A stretch of 64,000 nt of DNA, taken from CALCKU01 sp964654665. GTDB lineage: Bacteria; Pseudomonadota; Alphaproteobacteria; Caulobacterales; Maricaulaceae. The stretch covers positions 1 to 64,000 of the forward strand of contig CAZZKV010000007.1 in NCBI GenBank assembly GCA_964654665.1, in the 5' to 3' direction. Below, piece by piece: positions 27,310-35,025 of the stretch; within the stretch, counting starts at the first letter, position 1, and every line of letters starts with the position of its first letter. The notes beneath the pieces are model-generated. The model was not told where the DNA came from. It saw only the letters and a program-made list of their open reading frames with translations, and did not search any database. The position numbers and the translations under genes were made by a program.

Positions 27310-27678
27310 ATGAACGCTTTAAAAATAACCTTTTTGGTAACAGTCATTAGCATGATGTCCTCTCCTGTTATGGCAAATAGCTATGCAACGTCCTCGAGTG
27401 GGCACTCTTTCCGTTCTGGTAATTTTTCAGGACAACATATTGTCGGCCAAGGTGCGATATATTCTAACGCTTCAACACATATGTTTTATTATAAAGTTGG
27501 TGTAACCCAATTTGAAAAAGGTAATTTAAACAAGGCAGAGAGAGCGTTTAAAGCGGTTTTACGGTCTCGAGGGCCGAAGAAAGAGGCTTATCTTTATCTT
27601 GCAAAAATTGCTGAGGCGAAAGGGGATATACCAAATGCGCAAAAACACGCCGCGCTTTATCATGAGGTGAAGCGTTAG
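27310..27678 (+). CDS. Small secreted TPR-repeat protein
   Basis: 122 residues. A signal peptide (about 1-23, cleavage near VMA-NS) is followed by a Ser/Gly-rich stretch and two tetratricopeptide-like helices pairs (about 60-120; FEKGNLNKAERAFKAVL and YLAKIAEAKGDIPNAQKHA). GAGG lies a few bases before ATG 27310. TPR proteins of this size usually act as envelope adaptors; the partner is unknown. It lies 84 bp after the hydroxylase gene, so membership in the lipid operon is possible but unproven. Its last 4 nt overlap the convergent regulator gene. Confidence 0.75.
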   Translation: MNALKITFLVTVISMMSSPVMANSYATSSSGHSFRSGNFSGQHIVGQGAIYSNASTHMFYYKVGVTQFEKGNLNKAERAFKAVLRSRGPKKEAYLYLAKIAEAKGDIPNAQKHAALYHEVKR

Positions 27679-28205
27679 TGGCTGACCATGGACAAAATTA
27701 AGCGGCCCCTGGCATTGTCTGGAGGGGTTTTATGGGGTGCTACTGTGAAATGTCCTTTTTCATCAATAAGCCAGAGGTTATGATCTGTTATATGCGCTAA
27801 ATCAGGTGTGAATATTAAAAGAGTATTCGGCAGAAAATGACTGATTTTAATATTCCGCGTTTGTAAAGCAAAGGCGGCCTCATGGCTAAGCGAAAGCGCC
27901 AGATAATCAGTTGCCGATAGTGTATCAAAATTTGATGTATTTTCCGGCCATTCATAAATAGGTATATGCCGTATAGGGGTTCCAAGATAACGCCGAGGTT
28001 GCACTTGCGTGCCCGATTGTAACCAGTGTTTGTCTAGATTCATTGCGGACGCTATTTTTTCTAAAGCCGCAGGGCGGGGAACGTGGCTGCCATTTTCCCA
28101 ATTAGCAATAGTTGGTTGACTAACGCCTGTGCGGCTTGCCAAATCGGATTGGGATAGTTTTTTTGCAATTCGGGATTGCCGGATACGGTTATGTATGTTC
28201 GCCAT
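27675..28205 (-). CDS. XRE-family repressor with C-terminal S24/LexA-like domain
   Basis: 176 residues. The N-terminal HTH_3 domain (about 6-62) has SQSDLASRTGVSQPTIANWENG, the classic helix-turn-helix of Cro/CI-like regulators. The C-terminal part (about 85-176) resembles a peptidase S24-like domain (LPNTLLIFTPDLAHITDHNLWLI region), but a clear catalytic Ser-Lys pair was not located, so it may be a non-cleaving sensor version. A 15-bp perfect palindrome lies 10 nt upstream of its start, which suggests autorepression. No phage genes are nearby. Confidence 0.86.
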   Translation of the reverse strand: MANIHNRIRQSRIAKKLSQSDLASRTGVSQPTIANWENGSHVPRPAALEKIASAMNLDKHWLQSGTQVQPRRYLGTPIRHIPIYEWPENTSNFDTLSATDYLALSLSHEAAFALQTRNIKISHFLPNTLLIFTPDLAHITDHNLWLIDEKGHFTVAPHKTPPDNARGRLILSMVSH

Positions 28206-28214
28206 ATTGCATTT

Positions 28215-28229
28215 ATAAGTTAAACTTAT
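28215..28229. promoter_or_regulatory. 15-bp palindrome, likely autoregulatory operator of the XRE regulator
   Basis: ATAAGTT-A-AACTTAT is a perfect inverted repeat with a single central base, 10 nt upstream of the start codon of the XRE gene (28205). Its position at the promoter/ribosome-site region is where a CI/Cro-like protein would repress its own gene. The rest of the AT-rich 290-bp gap (28206-28495) shows no other obvious feature. Confidence 0.55.
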
Positions 28230-28495
28230 TAAATGTCGAGAGAAATAACAGAAGAAAGCAGATATGGTTTTAGAATTCTACACTTCTGATAGTAAAATTT
28301 ACTGTATAATCTTGTTATCATTGCCTTTATGAACGTAAGCTGAATTTATAAAAATCTTCAATATTACAAAAAGTTTATTAGAAAAACCTATTATTTTCCT
28401 TGAAATATTCTGCTTAAGGCCTAATTTAATCTTAAGGGTGGAATATTTCACTGGCCAATTTCAGGGACGGAAGTGGCTCAAAATAGAGGTCTAAT

Positions 28496-28696
28496 ATGAA
28501 AGGCGATTTTTGCACAAAAGAAGGTGCCGAACGATTAAAAGAACAGATAGAGGCTTATTGGGCCGAACGCGGACATGATGTTCGAGTTAATCTGGTTCAA
28601 GGTGGGTTTTTAGCATCTATGCGATCTGCTCGTACTGATGTTCGGTCAAATCTGATTAATGGTGTTCCCACGCGATCAACGGAAAACTTCGCCTAA
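28496..28696 (+). CDS. Small conserved alphaproteobacterial protein, function unknown
   Basis: 66 residues, ATG 28496 with GAGG about 8 nt upstream. Features: a short N-terminal helix, then RLKEQIEAYWAERGHDVRV and RSARTDVRSNLINGVP. I recall small alphaproteobacterial proteins with this AYWAERG...RSNLVNG layout. It is rich in charged residues, has no signal peptide or membrane helix, and probably acts in the cytoplasm. It is convergent with gph, 22 bp away. No role can be given. Confidence 0.72.
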   Translation: MKGDFCTKEGAERLKEQIEAYWAERGHDVRVNLVQGGFLASMRSARTDVRSNLINGVPTRSTENFA

Positions 28697-28718
28697 CGCT
28701 TTGTTGAACCCTTCAGGA

Positions 28719-29390
28719 TCAAAACCCTAAAGTCTTTAAGGCCGATGGAATGTTTCGGAATTGTCGAAGCATTTTATCGGCCTTAAGTTTTATGGGAGGG
28801 ACGGGACTATATCCGTATTCCATGATAATGACAGGAACTTTAGCTGCTCGGGCTGCAGCAACATCCGGATAGCTATCACCCACCATAATGATTGGAGATC
28901 GTCCTTTGTGACCGGCTGCGGCATATATATGGGCGGCGGCTGGTTTATTATGGAGAACATCATCGCCGCCAACAATACGATCAAATAAAGGGGTCATGCC
29001 AAGGATGTCTAAAAGCGGGCGAGCCAGATATCCGGGTTTATTGGTACATACGGATAAGGATGCACCAGATTTTTTAAGCGCGCATAGCGTATCCATAACC
29101 CCGGGAAACACGATACTGCATTGAGCTATATCTGCGGCATAAAGCTCTAAAAATAATTTTTGTAATGTATCAATACGCGTTTCGGGCAGAGCGGTATAAG
29201 CGCGTTTAAGGGCGCTTGTAATAAGTCGCCGTGATCCGAAACCGACTTCGGCCCGTGCAAGGGTATAATCTGTTTGTGGTAAGCCTTCTTCAGCCAGCAC
29301 AATGTTCAAAACACGAACAAGATCAAGGGCTGTATCGACAAGAGTGCCGTCAAGATCAAAACAAAGGGATAAATTATGGAAAGATGACAT
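28719..29390 (-). CDS. gph: Phosphoglycolate phosphatase (HAD family)
   Basis: 223 residues from ATG 29388-29390; AGGA lies 6-9 nt upstream, which favours this start over a longer in-frame one at 29423. HAD motif I is CFDLDGTLVDTA, motif II SVCTNKPGY, motif III/IV the HNKPAAAH and MVGDSYPDVAAARAA stretches. Gph removes 2-phosphoglycolate formed from DNA 3'-end repair or oxygenase side reactions. HAD substrates are hard to call, so another small phosphoester is possible. It is divergent from glmU. Confidence 0.85.
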   Translation of the reverse strand: MSSFHNLSLCFDLDGTLVDTALDLVRVLNIVLAEEGLPQTDYTLARAEVGFGSRRLITSALKRAYTALPETRIDTLQKLFLELYAADIAQCSIVFPGVMDTLCALKKSGASLSVCTNKPGYLARPLLDILGMTPLFDRIVGGDDVLHNKPAAAHIYAAAGHKGRSPIIMVGDSYPDVAAARAAKVPVIIMEYGYSPVPPIKLKADKMLRQFRNIPSALKTLGF

Positions 29391-29501
29391 GAGATTTCCT
29401 AAATCGAATCGTGCGTGCAGCAAAGTCTTGCGCTAAGAGAGTTTCAAATGAAACCCTGAGTCTCAAGTGAAATAAAACTTGAGGGAATGAATGGATATTG
29501 T

Positions 29502-30854
29502 ATGGCCCGTGCTGCAATTATACTCGCTGCTGGAAAAAGTACCCGGATGAAATCGGCGCGATCCAAAGTGCTGCATTCGGTAGGGGGGCGCTCGATGTTG
29601 GGCTGGGTGGCGGCGTTGGCGCGTGATGTTGGTGTCGATAGGATTGTTTGTGTTGTTGGCGAGGATAATCAGGATGTCCGCGAGGCGGCTGAAGAGTTGG
29701 GTCTTGATATTGCCATACAGGAGCCTCAAGCTGGCACGGGGCATGCTGTTAAATGCGCGCAGGCCGCCTTGGCCGGTTTTGAAGGACCTGTGGCCGTATT
29801 ATTCGCGGATACGCCTCTGATCGAGCCTGCTACCGTTGATTCTGTTTTTTCTGAATTGGAGAGCGGGGCTGATGTGTGTGTATTGGGGTTTGAACCTGAT
29901 GACCCTGCTGCCTATGGGCGGCTCATTGTCGAAGAGGGGGAATTAACAGCGATTGTCGAGGCTAAAGAGGCGAGTCCTGCTCAACGCGCCGTGAGGCTGT
30001 GTAATAGCGGGGTTATGGCGGCATCGGCGATAGATATGTTTTCGGCGGTCGCCCGTGTGACAAATAACAATGCGAAAGGCGAATATTACCTTACGGATAT
30101 TATCGAGATTTTACGCGGGGATGGTAAAAAAGCCGTGGCCGTTCGCGCCGATAGCGATGAGGTGCTCGGGGTCAATTCACGGAAAGATTTGGCAGATGCT
30201 GAACAGTGTTTTCAAGCACGTATGAGAGGTCGTATGCTAGACGCCGGTGTCAGTTTGCGTGACCCCAATAGTACCTATTTTTCATATGATACACAGATAG
30301 AACGCGACGCGGATATTGGGGCTAATGTTGTTTTTGGACCGGGTGTCAAGGTTGCTTCTGGCGCTATTATTCATCCTTTTTGTCACATTGAGGGCGCAGA
30401 GATCGGTGCGGGGGCGCAAATAGGTCCCTTTGCGCGTCTGCGTCCGGGTACAGTTATGGGGACAGGCAGTAAAGCCGGTAATTTTGTTGAAACGAAAAAA
30501 GCGATTGTCGGGGACAACAGTAAAATCAATCATTTATCATATATAGGCGATGCCGAAATTGGCGAAGAGGCGAATATTGGGGCCGGAACCATTACGTGTA
30601 ATTATGATGGATATTTCAAACATAAGACAATAATTGGAGCAAAAGCTTTTGTGGGAACGAATTCATCTTTAGTCGCCCCTGTGACAATTGGTAAGGGTGC
30701 TTTTTTAGGGTCGGGCGGCGTAATAACGAATAATGTTCCGGATGATGCTTTGGCTTTGGCACGCGCTTCTCAAGTGAATAAAGAAGGTTGGGCGACGCGT
30801 TACCACGCGGCTCAATCTAAACGAAAAACGGCCCAAAAGAAAAAGAAAGACTAA
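29502..30854 (+). CDS. glmU: Bifunctional GlmU: GlcN-1-P acetyltransferase / GlcNAc-1-P uridylyltransferase
   Basis: 450 residues from ATG 29502 (a second in-frame ATG at 29487 sits directly on the GAGGG ribosome site and is less likely). The N-terminal uridylyltransferase domain has AAIILAAGKSTRM and QAGTGHAVKCA; FADTPLI holds the metal-binding Asp. The C-terminal left-handed beta-helix (about 245-435) has hexapeptide repeats, with RLRPGTVMG and KAGNFVETK, and ends in a Lys-rich tail. It makes UDP-GlcNAc for peptidoglycan and lipid A. It heads a tight six-gene run with rpiA 2 nt downstream. Confidence 0.97.
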   Translation: MARAAIILAAGKSTRMKSARSKVLHSVGGRSMLGWVAALARDVGVDRIVCVVGEDNQDVREAAEELGLDIAIQEPQAGTGHAVKCAQAALAGFEGPVAVLFADTPLIEPATVDSVFSELESGADVCVLGFEPDDPAAYGRLIVEEGELTAIVEAKEASPAQRAVRLCNSGVMAASAIDMFSAVARVTNNNAKGEYYLTDIIEILRGDGKKAVAVRADSDEVLGVNSRKDLADAEQCFQARMRGRMLDAGVSLRDPNSTYFSYDTQIERDADIGANVVFGPGVKVASGAIIHPFCHIEGAEIGAGAQIGPFARLRPGTVMGTGSKAGNFVETKKAIVGDNSKINHLSYIGDAEIGEEANIGAGTITCNYDGYFKHKTIIGAKAFVGTNSSLVAPVTIGKGAFLGSGGVITNNVPDDALALARASQVNKEGWATRYHAAQSKRKTAQKKKKD

Positions 30855-30856
30855 CC

Positions 30857-31561
30857 ATGTCAAAATTAAAAGAAAATGCGGCCATGGCGGCATTGGATCT
30901 CGTTGAAGATGGTATGGTTTTAGGATTAGGATCGGGGTCCACGGCTGAAATTTTTATTGAACGTCTTGGCGAACGGGTTGCTGGCGGATTAAATATTAGT
31001 GGCATTCCAACTTCACAGGCGACAGCCAATTGTGCGATTGAAAACGGTGTTCCGCTGGTGGAGCCTGATAAGGTAGGTAAAATTGATTTAACGATTGATG
31101 GCGCTGATGAAGTTGACCCTCTTTTTAATCTCATTAAGGGCGGCGGAGCCTGTCTATTACGTGAGAAAATAATAGCCCATGCTTCTGACCGTATGGCTGT
31201 TATTATTGATAGTCGTAAATTGGTTGAAACCCTTGGTGCTTTTCCGCTGCCTATAGAGGTGGACCCGTTTGGTATGGCTTTGACGGCTGAACAAATTTAC
31301 GCCGCATTGATGGAAAGTGGTTGTTCCGCTGGACAAACGGTTTTACGGCAAAAAAAGGACGCTTCGGGGCCTTTAGTAACCGATGGCGGGCATTATATTC
31401 TGGATTGTAAGTGCAAAACAATTCCGAATCCGATTGAAACAGCGCACCGGCTTTCACAAATTCCGGGTGTTATGGAACACGGAATTTTTGTCGATCTTGC
31501 CGATATGATTATTGTGGGCGAACCGGATCATGCTAAAATTATGGAGCTATCGCGTGAGTAA
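30857..31561 (+). CDS. rpiA: Ribose-5-phosphate isomerase A
   Basis: 234 residues. Motifs: LGLGSGSTAEIFIERL near the N-terminus, TIDGADEVDP (active-site Asp residues) and IKGGGACLLREKI. They match RpiA, which interconverts ribose 5-phosphate and ribulose 5-phosphate in the pentose phosphate pathway. It starts 2 nt after glmU and its end overlaps gor by 8 nt. Confidence 0.97.
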   Translation: MSKLKENAAMAALDLVEDGMVLGLGSGSTAEIFIERLGERVAGGLNISGIPTSQATANCAIENGVPLVEPDKVGKIDLTIDGADEVDPLFNLIKGGGACLLREKIIAHASDRMAVIIDSRKLVETLGAFPLPIEVDPFGMALTAEQIYAALMESGCSAGQTVLRQKKDASGPLVTDGGHYILDCKCKTIPNPIETAHRLSQIPGVMEHGIFVDLADMIIVGEPDHAKIMELSRE

Positions 31562-32912
31562 ATATGATTATGATCTTTTTGTTATTGGTGCGGGATCTGG
31601 TGGGGTGCGTTCGGCACGCCTAGCGGCGCAATTGGGTAAACGGGTTGCCGTTGCGGAAGAAAGCCGTCCGGGCGGAACCTGTGTTGTACGGGGATGTGTA
31701 CCGAAAAAATTTCTTGTTTATGGTGCAGAATTTGGCAGCGCGATTAAAGACGCGCAAAGTTATGGCTGGTCTGTCGGGGATGTGAAATTCGATTGGGCGA
31801 TTTTACGCGATACAATTCAAACAGAAGTCACGCGTTTATCCGGAATTTACACGAATATTTTGGAAAAAAACGGAGCGACACTTTTTACAGAACGCGCAGA
31901 ATTTGTTGATGCTCATACGGTTAAACTAAAAGATAGCGGCCGTGAAGTCACGGCGCAAACCATATTGATTGCTGTGGGGGGGCGCCCTTGGATACCGGAT
32001 ATTCCCGGCGCACAACATGCGGTTATGTCGGATGATGCCTTTTTATTGGATCAACTCCCTGAACGTATTTTGATTATTGGCGGCGGCTATATCGCGAGTG
32101 AATTTGCTGGAATTTTTGCTGGGTTAGGCGTCAAGACTGTACAAGCCTATCGCGGGCCAAAGTTGTTAAAAGGGTTTGATGATGACGTTCGAGAGTGTGT
32201 GGGGCAAGGTCAGGAACAAGCCGGTATAGAGATGCGCTATAATATCTCGCCAACCGCAATTAAAAAGCTCGGTAAGGGGTTGAAAGTCAGTTTCGATGAT
32301 GGCTCACAAGTCGGGACAGATATGGTCTTTATGGCAACAGGGCGTAAACCCTATACACCAGCGCTGAATTTGGCGGCAGCCGGCGTCGAGACAACCCCTG
32401 ACGGGGCTGTTAAAGTTGATAAGTTTTCACAGACAAGCGCAAAAAATATTTATGCTGTCGGAGATGTCACGAACCGTGTGAATCTGACGCCGGTAGCTAT
32501 TCGTGAAGGGGCTGCGTTTATTGAAACAGTATATAAGGGTAATCCCAGCGCTTATGACCATAGTAACATTGCCAGTGCTGTTTTTACCCGTCCTCCGGCA
32601 GGTGTTGTTGGCTTGAATGAAGCCGAGGCGCGTGATCAGTTTGGCGATGATATTACAATTTACACAACCACATTCCGGCCCATGAAAAATGGTTTGGCTG
32701 GAAAGCCACAAAAATGCTTCATGAAGCTCATTACACAAGGGCCATCGGAACAGGTTATTGGTATTCATATCGTTGGCGATGACAGTCCTGAAATCATTCA
32801 AGCGTTAGGGATTTGTGTCAAAGCGGGTTTAACAAAAGCTGATTTCGATAGCACCTGTGCTGTTCACCCAACCTTGGCAGAAGAAATCGTCACCTTGAGC
32901 CCGCGCAGCTAA
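31554..32912 (+). CDS. gor: Glutathione reductase
   Basis: About 452 residues from GTG 31554 (MSKYDYDLF), inside the end of rpiA; an in-frame ATG at 31512 would overlap rpiA by 50 nt and add an implausible leader. FAD site: VIGAGSGGVRSARLA. Redox disulfide: GGTCVVRGCVPKK. NADPH site: IIGGGYIASEFAGIFAGLG. The C-terminal dimer segment CAVHPTLAEEIVT supplies the active-site His. The CVVRGCVPKK spacing marks glutathione reductase within the pyridine-nucleotide disulfide family; it reduces GSSG with NADPH in the cytoplasm. Confidence 0.95.
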   Translation: MSKYDYDLFVIGAGSGGVRSARLAAQLGKRVAVAEESRPGGTCVVRGCVPKKFLVYGAEFGSAIKDAQSYGWSVGDVKFDWAILRDTIQTEVTRLSGIYTNILEKNGATLFTERAEFVDAHTVKLKDSGREVTAQTILIAVGGRPWIPDIPGAQHAVMSDDAFLLDQLPERILIIGGGYIASEFAGIFAGLGVKTVQAYRGPKLLKGFDDDVRECVGQGQEQAGIEMRYNISPTAIKKLGKGLKVSFDDGSQVGTDMVFMATGRKPYTPALNLAAAGVETTPDGAVKVDKFSQTSAKNIYAVGDVTNRVNLTPVAIREGAAFIETVYKGNPSAYDHSNIASAVFTRPPAGVVGLNEAEARDQFGDDITIYTTTFRPMKNGLAGKPQKCFMKLITQGPSEQVIGIHIVGDDSPEIIQALGICVKAGLTKADFDSTCAVHPTLAEEIVTLSPRS

Positions 32913-32918
32913 ATAGAC

Positions 32919-33908
32919 ATGGCGCAGCCTGACGATATTGCGGCGTTCAAACCCCCGTTTTGGATGCGGTCTGCATTTGCGCAAACAGGGTTGGCGTCGC
33001 TGAAATTTCGTAAAAGCGGAACATCCCCGATGGAGCAAAATGCGCGGGCGCTGGTTTTGAGCTGCGGCCATGATGAAAAGGGATCACGTGTGCGGCTGAT
33101 GGGCAGTTATTCGCAGGCTGCTGAAAATAAAGCTTTGGTTATATTTCTTCATGGATGGGAAGGGTCACAAGACAGCACCTATATTGTTTCGACCGCTCGG
33201 CTATTATATGATCAGGGCTGTTCGGTTTTTCGGCTTAATTTTCGTGACCATGGTAATACGCATCACCTTAATGAAGATATTTTTTTGGCAACGCGTTTTG
33301 ATGAAGTTTTCGAAGGCGTGCGCCATGCGGCTCAATTGGCCGATGGTGCCCCCGTTTATCTTACAGGGTTCTCGTTAGGCGGGAATTTCGCCTTACGCGT
33401 TGCCCGTGCCTTGAAACATAGATCTATCGATAATCTAGTCCATATTTTTGCAATCAGCCCTGTAATCGATCCATGGGCGGCGGCTCCTTTGGTTGATACA
33501 AGTGGGTGGTTGATTCAGCGATATTTTAAAAAGAAACTCATCGCAACAATGACAAAAAAACAACAGCTTTACCCGCAGTTACATGACTTTTCTTATGCTC
33601 TAAGCTGCGACACAATCATGGAAATGTCTCAAGATATTTTACCGAAATATTCAGGCTATCCGGATTTACAGAGCTATTTTACGGCTTATGGAATAAGGTC
33701 GGATGACTTGATTGATTGTGAAACGCCGATTAGCCTAATTATGGCGAATGATGATCAGATTGTGCCGGCGGCCCATATTGATGATCTAAACTTACCTGAA
33801 ACGTGCCGAGATATCCGTTTGGCCTATGGTGGTCATAACGGATTTTTTCAAAGCTTGACCGGTCCAACATGGTATGATGAATACATAACCAAAATTATAT
33901 TGGGTTAA
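32919..33908 (+). CDS. YheT-like alpha/beta hydrolase
   Basis: 329 residues. Features: FLHGWEGSQDSTY oxyanion strand, nucleophile elbow GFSLGGN, late Asp in LIMANDDQIVP and His in YGGHNGFF. These are the YheT/ABHD1-3-type esterase motifs. There is no signal peptide. Members may act on acyl esters or phospholipids; the natural substrate is unknown. It starts 6 nt after gor and ends 17 nt before the DUF1499 gene, so it is part of the run. Confidence 0.86.
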   Translation: MAQPDDIAAFKPPFWMRSAFAQTGLASLKFRKSGTSPMEQNARALVLSCGHDEKGSRVRLMGSYSQAAENKALVIFLHGWEGSQDSTYIVSTARLLYDQGCSVFRLNFRDHGNTHHLNEDIFLATRFDEVFEGVRHAAQLADGAPVYLTGFSLGGNFALRVARALKHRSIDNLVHIFAISPVIDPWAAAPLVDTSGWLIQRYFKKKLIATMTKKQQLYPQLHDFSYALSCDTIMEMSQDILPKYSGYPDLQSYFTAYGIRSDDLIDCETPISLIMANDDQIVPAAHIDDLNLPETCRDIRLAYGGHNGFFQSLTGPTWYDEYITKIILG

Positions 33909-33925
33909 GTGATATTGGATTGGCT

Positions 33926-34345
33926 ATGAATATTTTTCTCGGGTTAATTATAGCTGTGGCAACCTTGTTCTTTTTACTTGGGCTTAAGTCACAAAAAGGT
34001 AAGGCAAAAGGGGTGTTAAATGGAAAACTGGCAGAACCATTATCGACTCCAAACTCCGTATCCAGTGAAGAGGGTGTTCAGCCTGAAAAATATGTTCAGC
34101 CTCTGATTGGAACTCTTGAGCAAATCAAGGCTGCCATTACGGCGACTGGCGGTATTATTACCTCTGAAAGCGATCACTATCTATCAGCAACCTATATGTC
34201 GAAAATATTTAAATTTATTGATGATGTTGAAATCCGCCGCGCAGATAAAACATTGCACCATATTCGATCCGCTTCGCGTGTGGGGTATTCGGACCAGGGT
34301 GTTAACCGAAAACGCGTTGAAGCTATCCGCAACGCTATTCAATAA
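33926..34345 (+). CDS. DUF1499 family membrane-anchored protein
   Basis: About 139 residues from ATG 33926 (a TTG 6 nt upstream is also possible). One N-terminal membrane helix (about 3-20) is followed by a Ser/Pro-rich linker and the DUF1499 domain (about 55-138; YLSATYMSKIFKFIDDVEIR, RSASRVGYSDQGVNRKRVE). The family is common in Alphaproteobacteria and has no assigned function. The domain would face the periplasm if the helix is a signal anchor. Confidence 0.85.
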   Translation: MNIFLGLIIAVATLFFLLGLKSQKGKAKGVLNGKLAEPLSTPNSVSSEEGVQPEKYVQPLIGTLEQIKAAITATGGIITSESDHYLSATYMSKIFKFIDDVEIRRADKTLHHIRSASRVGYSDQGVNRKRVEAIRNAIQ

Positions 34346-34403
34346 AAGTTCCAGTCATTTCAATCGATAAACAGGACGAAAGTCCGTTAAAATAGAGAAT
34401 TTC

Positions 34404-34973
34404 ATGCCGACACGTTATAATGAGACCCCGCGTAAAATTGATCATAATAAAGTCAAATCATTAGTGACAGAGCTTTTGATAGCTTTGGGGGAGGATCCGG
34501 AGCGTGAAGGTCTTCAGGAAACGCCACGGCGTATTGCCAATTTCTGGCAGGAGTTTATTGAATATGATGCCGGAAAGCTGGACACAACATTTTCTGCGGT
34601 AAAGCATAATCAAATGGTTGCTGTGACGGGGATGAAAGTTTGGTCAATGTGCGAACATCATATGTTACCGTTCTGGTGTGATGTTTCGATTGCTTACATT
34701 GCAGATGATAAGGTTTTAGGGTTGTCAAAATTTGCAAGGATCGCGCATAAACATGCCCATAAATTAACGCTTCAAGAACAGCTTGTTTCCGATATTGCTA
34801 ATCATTTGAAGGGGATACTGGGAACAGATGATGTTGCTGTTATGGCGAAGGGCGAGCATTTATGTATGACAATGCGTGGTATTAAAACCCCGCACCGTAT
34901 GATCAGTTCAGCTCTATCTGGTAAATTTCATCAAGCCGAACAACGGGCCGAATTTTTACGGTTAGTCGATTAG
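34404..34973 (+). CDS. folE: GTP cyclohydrolase I
   Basis: 189 residues. Signature motifs: TPRRIANFWQEF, MCEHHMLPFWC (zinc-binding Cys/His and catalytic residues) and HLCMTMRGIK with the second zinc Cys. It converts GTP to dihydroneopterin triphosphate, the first step of folate synthesis, or of queuosine/biopterin synthesis in some organisms. Gene order after the DUF1499 gene with a 58-bp gap suggests weaker linkage to the upstream run. Confidence 0.97.
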   Translation: MPTRYNETPRKIDHNKVKSLVTELLIALGEDPEREGLQETPRRIANFWQEFIEYDAGKLDTTFSAVKHNQMVAVTGMKVWSMCEHHMLPFWCDVSIAYIADDKVLGLSKFARIAHKHAHKLTLQEQLVSDIANHLKGILGTDDVAVMAKGEHLCMTMRGIKTPHRMISSALSGKFHQAEQRAEFLRLVD

Positions 34974-35025
34974 CGCCTCGCCATATTTTACGATATATAT
35001 TTAGACGAGTGAGTGAGCGCCAAGT

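Noticed and set aside
29487..29501. Longer start for glmU at 29487
   Set aside because: The in-frame ATG sits directly on the GAGGG ribosome site with one base of spacing. The start at 29502 fits the conserved N-terminus.
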